Made by a program: the position numbers and the translations under genes | In this document: one piece after another, positions 18,264 through 26,789 of the stretch | Layout: every line of letters starts with the position of its first letter | How positions within the stretch are numbered: the stretch's first letter is position 1 | Notes under the pieces: model-generated | Seen by the model: the letters and a program-made list of their open reading frames with translations, nothing else | Told to the model about the DNA's origin: nothing | The model's database searches: none | Assembly: GCA_003427395.1 (NCBI GenBank) | Contig: BFEA01000201.1 | Span: 1,198,693-1,226,303, forward strand | DNA: 27,611 bases | Reading direction: 5' to 3' | Origin: Chara braunii | Taxonomy: Eukaryota > Streptophyta > Charophyceae > Charales > Characeae

Positions 18264-19233
18264 TTCCGGCTGCGCGATTAGTTAACTCTCTTAACCAGCT
18301 GTTGGAAGCTCGGGGTTGCGCGATCAGGAAGGGGCGGCACACGAGCGAAATAAGAGGTGAGTAGAGCAGGAGTCGGGCGACCCGACGAGTTGGTGCCTAC
18401 GCGCGGGGTTGACGCGGGCCACGACGGACTGTGGGCGTGGGCGAACCTGATGGGTGCGGAATGACTAAGCGGGGTGACGGCTTCGTGGGTTGGTGCGCGA
18501 CGACGGACTGTCCACATCGGAGAAGAAGAGAGAGAGAGAGAGAGAGTTGAGGTTGATGAACGTGGAGTTGCTATTTCTTTATCTTTTCTCCCTCCTGTCT
18601 CGTGTATAAAAATTTTGATTTCGGCTCTCGGCGAACTGCCCGATTTCTGTTTTTCAAAATTTGGACTTGGGGTTTTGCTCACACTTGTCCTTGCGATTTT
18701 TCCTACCTCCGAGGCACTGTGTGTATGATTGTTGAACGTATGGATGGATTGATGCCATGGTTGATTACTTATCTTTCTGCCAGATCCTTGTCTTTGCTTT
18801 TGGTTGTCGCAATTGACGCACTCGTAAGTAGAATAGGAATTTTGCTCAATCGATAATCCTGTCTTTGTCTTCGCATGTCTTTTGATTGAGATGATTGTGA
18901 TCGTTGCATCTTGCATGCTCCAAACAGCCCGGAATAATTAGACGATAGGATGCCGAGTCCGGCGAACGCCGCGCGAGGAAACGTGTAAAACGCGATCTGA
19001 GTTGCACACTTACACGTATCCCCGGACGACGACTCGTCAATTCCAACGGAACCATTGATCACCGACGCATTGTCTGACTGAGCAGGGCCAACCCGAGGTC
19101 CGCAACGGCGCAGTCGCCCCGTACGAACACTCGTAAGCCAGGCTTAATTCGTAAGGCCTGCGCGGGCTCGCACGTGGCAATCGCAATCGCCACGGGCCCG
19201 CCCCTAGGCAACTCGTAACACCGCAATGACACA

Positions 19234-19722
19234 ATGACACGATCCTGGAACTCCGACTCATCATACGACCCGGATTACTTCACCCCTTGGGTAAACCTCC
19301 TCCGACAGAGATACCCCTGCCTAACCGAGAACCGACTGTGTCCTCGTGAATTTCACTGCGCCACCACTAGCGACCCCCGGTGCTCTGATTTCCCTTCTCC
19401 GGATCATACCTACTATTTCATCCACCCCGGATTTGTCGTTATCACCACCAGTTTCCCTCCCTTTCGCCTTCTTCTTCCGTATCATCAACTCAGCGTCGTC
19501 CCGTGGCCGGCCATAGCTCCATGTTGGCCTAGCACACCCTGCGAAAACTGTCGACGACGCGGCAATCAGAGGACCCCGGACTCCCAGAGGCCCCACNCGA
19601 ACGCGCAACGACCAANGCCACGTGGCAACTTCNGACGGCCTGACTCCTCGGAACCGCCCCCTCCCCGGAGGGACTTCCCCGCGAATCGCCGTCCCCGGAA
19701 CCAGTGGCTCGCCCGGCCTTAA
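19234..19722 (+). CDS. Hypothetical ORF within the inferred 5' LTR or leader
   Basis: A 162-codon frame starting MTRSWNSDSSYDPDYFTPW. It is rich in Pro, Arg and Ser and contains scattered Cys, including CENCRRRG. I recognise no family. Four isolated N (19597, 19616, 19633, 19731) fall in or just after it, so its second half is uncertain; after the stop the same frame stays open for about 70 more codons to 19890. It lies just upstream of the primer site, an odd place for a protein gene unless the LTR itself encodes one. It could equally be a chance frame in GC-rich sequence. Confidence 0.3.
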   Translation: MTRSWNSDSSYDPDYFTPWVNLLRQRYPCLTENRLCPREFHCATTSDPRCSDFPSPDHTYYFIHPGFVVITTSFPPFRLLLPYHQLSVVPWPAIAPCWPSTPCENCRRRGNQRTPDSQRPHXNAQRPXPRGNFXRPDSSEPPPPRRDFPANRRPRNQWLARP

Positions 19723-19899
19723 GCAACCCANGCGCGTTCGCTATCGCCAAATTGCACCCGTGCCCCCGAAAGACCCCGCCACAAGGAGATCTCAGTTCTG
19801 ACCTGGGACTCCACCTTCCAAAAAATCTATGGCACACCCCTTTTCGCACTTCCAGGCCCACATCCTACTCCGATCAGGAAGTCGCGCTGGGCGTGAGGT

Positions 19900-19912
19900 T
19901 GGTATCGGAGCC
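19900..19912 (+). promoter_or_regulatory. Primer binding site, initiator tRNA-Met type
   Basis: TGGTATCGGAGCC matches TGGTATCAGAGCC, the sequence complementary to the 3' end of plant initiator tRNA-Met, at 12 of 13 positions. It lies about 140 bp upstream of the gag ATG, as expected. Confidence 0.75.
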
Positions 19913-20052
19913 CGATACGTGGCTGGGTCTTAGGATTGACAGCACGTTAATTAGGCGATCTGGCTAACCGAGGGCGGCCTCGGCCCCGGAACGCGCATAG
20001 ACGCGACCCTATCATCACCCGAAGCAGATCGGCTAATTGACGAGCAGCCAAA

Positions 20053-21548
20053 ATGGCTGCTAATGTACAGAACCCGAACCCACAACAAAATGCTAATCAA
20101 CTAAATCCTAACCAACCCGTCCCACGAGCACGGGCTCCCATGACGCCGCCTGATCTCTATTTATTCGATCCAGCCCATCATCTCGCAGGAGCATGGTTGG
20201 CCACGCTTAGAGCGCAACAATACGATGATAACGAAACACAGATAAACATTCCTGCTCGGTTAGGAGGAGACGCTCATCACTGGTTTAGTACCTATGTATG
20301 GGTTGATCTCCCGACCTTCGAACGGGATTTCCTGAATCGGTTTGAGTATGTCCACCCAGAACAAGCACTTTACATGATCAAAGACCGAGTACAAAAAACC
20401 CTCGAGTCTGTCGCAAAGTATCAAAACCGGTTCTACCGAATGTTTGTAAAGACTGAGCGAGGCGAACAAGTCGGGAGAGATTTGTTTATAGATGGCCTTC
20501 GCAGCCGAACGATAAGGGTTAAATTGCGAAAACAATTTCCCCCCATCACTCACACACTGCAACAGATCATGGCTGCTGTGGAAGAAATGGAACGGAAGTT
20601 CGCAGTGAACTTCCTGGAAGGAGAAGATTATTCCAGGGAAGAAGATTCGTCCGAACTTGCGAGGGCGAGAGCTGAGCTGGCCGCGTTACAAAACAAGTTT
20701 GAAAATATGGGATTTGTGTCAGGACCCGTCACCTATCTGGAGCAGATAGGTCCCAAACAACTAACCACAAGTGAGATTCCGAGCGTCCCTGTTCCTGTAA
20801 TACCAACACCTGTAAGGGCGTTACCCCCGCCACCGGTCGAGAGCCCTGTAAGATCGAGTGAGTCCGCAACCATTTTTGAGCTCACTATTAAGCTAATTAG
20901 CTTAATCCAGGAAAGCAAAAAGGAACAGCGGGAGCATAATGCTCGAATAGAAGCTATGATGAGAAACATGAGGCCCATTGCAGTGCGTGCCCCTCCGATT
21001 CAACAAGGGCTGGCCCCTGCGCCGGTTCTCGGAGGAGCCGCAAACAATCTAAACGCCTGTTATGCATGTCATCAACCAGGGCATCTGCCCGTGATTGCCC
21101 CCACTGGCCTCCGCAACAACGAGTCGGGGTCGCGCCGATGGCGGCGGCCCCCATCGCTAACGGACCAGGACGAGTAGGAGCTTTGATGGAAGAAGTAGAG
21201 GGTGGGGAAAGTGCGTTAGCTACCACAGAAGAAGCCGCTGAACTCATTCCGTTAGATCAGTATGTATCGCTGGGGTATCCCGGGCTTGGAATGATCGGAA
21301 CAATCCGACCGGCCTCAGAACAGAAGGAAGTGGTGGAGTGGCGACCTTCTCCAGGTGAGATGGAGTCGGGAGGACCCACCTTCGTCACTGGGGAAATCGA
21401 TGTGCTTAACATCGTTCGAGCCTTGGACCATCGGATTCCACTTTCGATCGGCCACTTGCTCTCGATCTCGGAACAAGCCAATGAGCGAATGCTACAACAG
21501 TGTAAGGCGAACCGGAAACAATTCGTCTTGACCCGAGCACGAACGTGA
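20053..21548 (+). pseudogene. Gypsy-2 Gag, one frameshift in the zinc knuckle
   Basis: Structural and RNA-binding protein. The ATG at 20053 opens 374 codons. A Pro/Asn/Gln-rich N-terminus leads to a retrotransposon-gag capsid-like domain (about residues 60-185, with AHHWFSTYVW, FERDFLNRFEY, YQNRFYRMFVK and LFIDGLRSRT). An acidic segment, a Pro/Val linker (about residues 245-275) and a helical, charged stretch follow. The knuckle begins CYACHQPGHLP at about residues 336-346, but the frame then runs off to a TAG at 21175. In the next frame the expected continuation ARDCPHWPPQQR appears, so a single-base loss near 21088 splits the CX2CX4HX4C motif. The second frame runs to 21548 and ends with a helical block (VRALDHRIPLSIGHLLSISE) leading to the protease. 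Confidence 0.85.
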
Positions 21549-21619
21549 AGAAGGGACTTACACCACAGGAAAAAACGGCAAGAACTTCGGATCCGATTCA
21601 GGTGGGGTTAATCCATTAA

Positions 21620-22513
21620 GTCGATCATTTCCTATGGATAAAACCCATCCCGTGGAAATCCGCAGAATGCGATATCGAAATTTGGGGAATTCCGTACAAT
21701 GCAATCATCGATTCGGGAGCGGCGGTTTTGACTATCTCACTGAGAGTGGTTGAGAGGGCAGGTAGGAAAAATGATTTGATCATGCTTTCCGAGAAAGATC
21801 AGCTCGTTTCGGCCGACGAAGAAAATATTAAAACAGTGGGAAAGATGACCAACGTCGCTTTCCGATTAGGAAAGGTGCACGCACTGGCGGATGTCGTCGT
21901 GCTAGATGTAAATACCTACGACGTCCTTTTTGGACTTCCCGCTCTTGTGGCATTACGAGCGAACCTGGATTTCGAGCGAAGGTCAATCATCCTCCGAAAT
22001 ACAGGAGGAAAGTCGTATGCTGTGCCTATAAGACTAACCCTTCGTACCACCATCAACGCAGTCCCACGGGTCTCGCCGATGATGGCAGAGACTCTCCGAA
22101 TGATCTCCTGGGAAGAATCCGCGGATGGGGAGTCATCAACGAATGAGGCGGACAACAGTGACGAAAGTGACCCAGAGATCCTGAAGCTAGTGCGACAGCG
22201 CGTTTTTTATCCGCCACCCAGAACGATCGCAAGAACGATGCATCTAACCAGTCGAAACATTCAAAGGGCTAAGGCAATGATTTTAGGTGAACCCCTCGTA
22301 CAGATTTCGAGGATGGTCGATTCTCTGGAACCCCCTCAAACCCTGTACGAAGGAATCACCCCGCTTCTCGCCAGATACAGCGACAAAAAACATTACTGCG
22401 ACATTATGGATCTACCAAGGTCCCTCTCGACACCTGCAAAAGAAGTGCGACTGTTGCGCTTGGGGGCAGAAGCCAGTTCTTTGGAACCCCCTGCGCGCCT
22501 CGAAGCTGACTAA
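21620..22513 (+). pseudogene. Gypsy-2 protease and linker
   Basis: Same frame as the downstream RT. The segment IPYNAIIDSGAAVLTISL (about 21689-21742) holds the DSG active site of a retropepsin. VVLDVNTYDVLFGLPAL (about 21899-21947) is the matching second conserved strand and GxxxL block. The rest (SWEESADGESSTNEADNSDESDPE, about 22108-22178, then a basic and Pro-rich part) is a linker, acidic at first. A TAA at 22511-22513 is the first of only two stops between protease and the end of RNase H. The shift from the gag frame lies in 21549-21620. Confidence 0.8.
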
Positions 22514-24286
22514 GACGAACTTGGAGTAAAAATCGTAACTAAAACCATACCATGGCAGGATGTCTGTGACGGAATCACCCTAGAAGGACACGTGGCCAGT
22601 CGGGAAGAAGACGCCCAGATGATGGCCACGGTGTTCTACTGGCGATCGGATCATTCCTTCATTTCTGCACCCCGACCCGATGTGGCGAAACCCGCACGCA
22701 CGAAACAGATAGACGTATGGATCTGGGACCAACCTTTTGAGTTACACGTGCCACAGTACGTACCCGATGAGATTCATCGATTGATTGCGGACATTCTGAT
22801 GGAATATCGAGGAGCGATTAGCGTGACAGACACTGACATTGGTCTGTCTTTAGTTATTCAACACGAAATACAGATGGGGAATCATTCCCCGATCCACTGC
22901 AAGTCGTACCGATACTCCCTGATAAAACGCAAAAAGGCTCTCGAATGAATTCGGGAATTCGAAGCCATCGGGTGGATTGAACCTGCCACCGGACCATGGT
23001 CATTTCCCGTAGTGCTAGTGCCAAAGAAAAACGGATCAATTCGCATATGCATCGATTATCACAAGTTGAATGAAATCACGATTAAAGATGTGTATCCTCT
23101 CCCCCGGATTGATGATTTGTTGGATGCGATTGGTTGCGCGAATTATTTCAGCAAGTTTGATATTCGGCATGGCTTCCATCACATTCTTGTGAAGGAGGAA
23201 GATCGGCCCAAGACGGCCTTTGTACTGTTTGAGGGCACGTGGCAGTGGGTTCGATGTCCGATGGGGATTTGCAACGCGCCTGCCACGTTTCAACGAGCGA
23301 TGAACATGACATTCCAGAACTTCGTCAACAAGACGCGGCTAACTCAGGGAATGATCAACTTCTGCGTGATCGTGTACATGGATGATATCCTTATCTACTC
23401 AGAGACCTATCACGGACACTCGCAACACATCGAGTGGACATTGGGAGCACTGAGAGACGCTGGGTTCAAGATCACGCTCGAGAAAAGCGAGTTTTTCCTC
23501 TTGGAATTTTCGTTCTTGGGCTACGTCGTGACACGTGGAGGACTGCGGCCGGACTCAAGAAAGGTCGCGGCGATAAGAGAAGCCCCAGTTCCCACGTCGC
23601 TGACGCAGGTTCGAGCCTTCTTGGGGTTGGCATCGTACTATTGTCACTTCATCAAGGGTTTCGCCGCGATTGCACGACCACTAATGAACCTGCTACGGAA
23701 GGACCAGCCTCTCAGCTGGGACGCGGAGCGCCAACAGGCTTTCGCAACCCTCAAGGACGCTCTGGCGACGTCTCCTATTTTGATCCGACCGGACCCCTCT
23801 AAGCAGTTCATTCTCATCACGGACTGGCAACCGGAAGCGCCAACAGGCTTTCGCAACCCTCAAGAACACGTCATCGAGTACGCGTCGCGCACGGTACCAG
23901 AGGAGCGGAGGAATGACTCGGCGCCTCAAGGCGAATGCTATGCAGTAGTCTGGGGAATCCAGCACTTCCATCCGTATCTCTACGGACAAAAGTTTTGCCT
24001 CGTAACAGATCACGAACCTTTGTTGGCGTTGAAGAAGCTCACTAATTACACAGGCATGATTGGCTGTTGGGCGGTGCGACTACAAGAATACGACTTCGAT
24101 ATCGTTCATCGAAAGACAGAGCGACACGTCAACGCGGACGGACTGACACGTCTGCATCGGCCTGCTAAAGTACCAAAGGGCGAGGAAATTACACTGTGGA
24201 AGGAGCCGGACTTGACAAACGAGCCTAAGTACGGACAAGTGGCAGTTCTCCCACGTGGCAAGAAGCAGAACGGCGGCAATGGGTGA
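22514..24286 (+). pseudogene. Gypsy-2 reverse transcriptase and RNase H
   Basis: One frame with a single TGA at 22946. RT blocks: VPKKNGSIRICIDYHKLNE (about 23018-23074), KFDIRHGFHHI (first catalytic Asp), MGICNAPATFQRAMN, and an intact YMDD at 23375-23386; then FSFLGYVV and the connection block VRAFLGLASYYCHFIKG. RNase H starts at FILITDWQPEA (first Asp), with GECYAVVWGIQ (Glu), VTDHEPLLAL (Asp) and VNADGLTRL (last Asp). Between the first Asp block and EHVIEYAS the usual glycine-rich strand is replaced by a copy of 23727-23755 (see findings), which probably disables RNase H. The enzymatic core of RT is otherwise complete. Confidence 0.9.
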
Positions 24287-24872
24287 TGGAGGTAACCCCA
24301 CTACCCCTCTTTTTCCCCTCTCCTCTCTGTCCCTCCTCTTACTGCCTGACAAATTTTGCTATTTTTGCGAAGCTATCTCCCGCGTGTACTCGATCTCCAT
24401 GCGTCCTAACGGGGAAGGGTATGCGGAATGGATAGATTGTCGACAGTGTGTCGCACGAGCCCGTGGCTCGTGCATCCAATACAGAAACGACAGTAAACCG
24501 TGGTTGTGCCCCTTGTGTCGGACTGACAAGATTCTGACCGAGGCTCGCTTTTTGGATGCCACGTCAGAAGGGTTGGAAAAGACCCGAAGGTTTAGAAGGG
24601 CCGAGGTATGGACTGATATTGCCTTGGTTGCCACCCTAGTTGGCAACCCCCTCCAGGATTTCACCAAGGCAGATCGGAGGAGGGCTAACGAGAGGGCTCG
24701 GGATTACAGATGGATAGAGGGTAGATTAGAAAAAAGGAAAACTAATGGCAGTGGGATTTGGATGGTTGTACCGCATCCGTTCATGAGGTACGATTGGGTT
24801 AAGACGACACATGAAGAAACTGCGGCTCATTTCGCCGTACGGATCATGGAGTCGTCTATCGACAAAAAATAG
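24255..24872 (+). pseudogene. PHD-like zinc finger plus integrase HHCC start, between RNase H and integrase
   Basis: A frame different from the RT and overlapping its end by 32 bases. Residues 35-88 (24357-24518) carry seven Cys: CYFC, then DCRQC, GSC and PWLCPLC. Spacing is C-x2-C-x23-C-x2-C-x7-C-x11-C-x2-C, with Trp two residues before the last pair. That is the PHD-finger layout with Arg in place of the single His. PHD fingers commonly read histone tails; that role here is inference. A basic linker follows (RRFRRAEVW, KADRRRANERARDY), then VVPHPFMRYDWVKTTHEETAAH, the start of the integrase HHCC domain with both His. The frame ends at TAG 24870; the next block, WSNIRDDVKYIVANG, is readable but its CxxC is lost. 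Confidence 0.65.
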
Positions 24873-25512
24873 TGGTACTGGTCCAATATCCGCGACGATG
24901 TGAAGTACATCGTCGCCAACGGTAGTTGAATGGCCATTTCAAAGAGTCAGCATGGATACTACCGGTATAGTGGTGCCCCCTGGTCCTAATAGCTGTGAGT
25001 ATTCAGTCCTGTTGGTATTTGTCGATCACTTTTCGAAATGGATCGAGGCCTACCCTTGTCGCACGCGACAAGCCGCCGAAATCGCACGGTACGTCAACCG
25101 TTTTCTCCGGATGCACCAGGATACGGAGGAGATCCTGACCGATAACGGGGCTGAATTCAGAGGAGAGGTGCTGAGGAATCTGGTCATACACGGCATCGCC
25201 ATTCGGAATACTGCACCCCACATGTCACAATCCAATGGACTGGTAGAAAACACGAATAGGGTGATAAAGACGGCGCTGCGACAAAACATCGCGGCGCGGG
25301 ATTCAAGGCCCTGGCCGGATATCGTCGACCACATCCTGGCGGTCCATCGCAGAACGCCTCACGAATCGATGGGGCTAAGCCCCTTCCAATTAAGGACCAA
25401 TAGCGTCGCTTGCGTATCAATACCAAGCCTCCCTGATGAATCCACGCTGAACCGACGGCCCACCATGGCCACGGCTCGGGACAAGGCCAAGCGACACCTA
25501 GAGTTAAATTAA
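24873..25512 (+). pseudogene. Gypsy-2 integrase catalytic core
   Basis: 24873-24950 is the damaged end of the zinc domain (TGA at 24927). The core reads in another frame from 24940: VSMDTTGIV (first catalytic Asp at 24955-24957), LVFVDHFSKWIEAYP, ILTDNGAEFRGEV (second Asp), and SQSNGLVENTNRVIK (Glu). The third block has VEN where Ty3 integrases usually have VER or TER. HRRTPHESMGLSPFQL is the conserved block after the core. The frame stops at a TAA at 25510-25512 and homology continues in another frame. Confidence 0.87.
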
Positions 25513-25553
25513 TGGAATGATCTCTCCCCAGGCTAGCCCGAAAACGCCAGAAA

Positions 25554-25973
25554 ATGATCGAATTGGCCCATGGCCGACATGTCCGAAGTTACGAGGCCCG
25601 GAACGGGAACGCAGGTCCACGACCCCAGTACAAATGGGGAGACATCGTGCAGGTGAGGAAATGTGCTCGCCAGGGTAAGCTAGCGCCACGATTCTTCGGG
25701 CGATTTCGCGTGATTGAGCTTCGGGCCAGCCGGGTAAAAAGAACGAAGAGGAGGAAGAGCAGAGGAAGCGGAAGCGCCAGGAGAGCGCGGAGGGAAAGCG
25801 ACCCACGACAAACGTCTCTCCTGTCGATCCATCGATCGGGGATCCGTGGAGTGACCCGGAGCCGCCAAAAGAAGAAGACGATGGAACCGCAGCAGAGGGA
25901 TCACGGAGACGAAGAAGAAGAAGTGAATCGCCAACTTCCTCTGGCTCCCCGTCCCGATCCTCCATTCGTCTAA
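25554..25973 (+). pseudogene. Gypsy-2 integrase C-terminal domain and charged tail
   Basis: Begins in the helix preceding the SH3-like domain (RQKMIELAHGRHVRSYEAR), then YKWGDIVQVRK...GKLAPRFFGRFRVIEL, the conserved GDxVxV and GPF-type blocks (here GRF). After about 25730 the sequence is GA-rich and open in two frames. One gives a basic, Arg/Ser-rich tail to 25973. The other gives an E-rich, then RRRRRR and SESPTSSGSPSRSS tail to about 26030. I cannot tell which was translated. No chromodomain is seen, unlike Gypsy-1. Confidence 0.7.
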
Positions 25974-26513
25974 ATCAAGATCTCGGCGTTCGGGCTTCGT
26001 CCCCGGTCGTTCTCTCGCCGACCCCGTGACTACCTCATGCTTACCCGTCTTCCCGATAGACCCCCGTTCCCCGATGGTTGGTGTCCTTTCCCCCATCACC
26101 TTTTCTACCATTTCTACGCTACCCGCCTTCTAGTCTCCGTTTATCCGCATGCCACCACCCGCTCTGTGGTTGATTCCTTCCTCCTTCATGTGCTCCTGTT
26201 TAGCGCAGACTGGCGGGAATATAACCACATAGAAATATACTGTATTATATCTGGAACTATTCCCGCCTGCGAAAACTACGACGATTTTCACGCCGCCCTG
26301 CGACGGACCCTTTCTACCATCTACCCCGATTACATCGCCGCTTTTCGCCATCTTCATGAGGTCCCTCGCTTCCCCCGCATCCATCGCTCCTTCCAGTACG
26401 CTACCCTTCCTGATTTCGCCTCTCCCGCCATCAATCGATTCATGCCCCTTCTAACCCTGAACCATCCGCTACCTCCACCCTCGATGATTCGACTGCTCCC
26501 CGGGAACGTCTAG
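25974..26513 (+). CDS. Extra 3' ORF of Gypsy-2, unknown function
   Basis: A frame open from 25974, first ATG at 26037, to TAG at 26511-26513, 158 codons from the ATG. It is rich in aromatic residues and Pro (HHLFYHFYATRLLVSVYPH, then AFRHLHEVPRFPRIHRSF and FASPAINRFMPLLTLNHP) and has the acidic helical segment ENYDDFHAALRRTLSTIYPD. There is no signal peptide and no clear membrane span. It sits between integrase and the 3' LTR, where some plant Ty3 elements carry additional ORFs, and unlike the pol genes here it has no internal stop. I do not recognise the family. Confidence 0.5.
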   Translation: MKISAFGLRPRSFSRRPRDYLMLTRLPDRPPFPDGWCPFPHHLFYHFYATRLLVSVYPHATTRSVVDSFLLHVLLFSADWREYNHIEIYCIISGTIPACENYDDFHAALRRTLSTIYPDYIAAFRHLHEVPRFPRIHRSFQYATLPDFASPAINRFMPLLTLNHPLPPPSMIRLLPGNV

Positions 26514-26789
26514 GGTCTACCCTCCTTTTTTTTACACGGATGCATGGTTGGCTGCCATGTGTCAGTCTACGGCGGGTGTGAACCCCCCCCCCCCTCCTTG
26601 GATTGTCAATAGCCCTTCCTGAGGAAATAGTAGTAGAGCTTGCATGCCACGTTGGAAGACGTCCACACTCAATTGAACGGTAAGTGGCATAAAAAGAAGA
26701 GCCCCGCTTGTCGGTCGAATAGAGAAATCGACACGTGTCAACAAGCAAGCAGGAGCTTGCTAATATTGGAACCCCCTGGGCGTCACATA
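26514..26789 (+). other. Spacer between extra ORF and 3' LTR
   Basis: Non-coding, with a run of twelve C at 26585-26596. No obvious polypurine tract lies next to the LTR; the nearest purine-rich stretch, AAAAAGAAGAG at about 26691, is roughly 90 bp away. Confidence 0.5.

Larger units (their letters stand above)
17517..19899 (+). repeat. Gypsy-2 5' LTR (right border inferred)
   Basis: The left border is set by the loss of homology with the 3' LTR copy at TGTGACG. The first 782 bases (to about 18298) are confirmed by the second copy. The right border is inferred from the primer site at 19900, giving a long LTR of about 2.4 kb; it lacks a clear terminal CA. Relative to the 3' copy it lacks 36 bp after 17780, lacks 13 bp near 17720-17735, and has 9 extra bp near 18131-18144. 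Between 18300 and 19233 I see no gene, only a GA-rich patch at 18525-18550. No second copy is available to check that part. Confidence 0.75.

Noticed and set aside
18278-18916. 212-codon minus-strand open frame in the 5' LTR
   Set aside because: Ser/Thr/Pro-rich with no motif; antisense to the region just after the LTR promoter, and there is no second copy in the window to test it.
23434-23802. 122-codon plus-strand frame overlapping the RT of Gypsy-2
   Set aside because: Shadow of the well-supported RT and connection domain in another frame.
25432-25460. CTGATGA on the plus strand as a further hammerhead core
   Set aside because: No GAAA block or closing stems follow; it lies within the integrase coding sequence.
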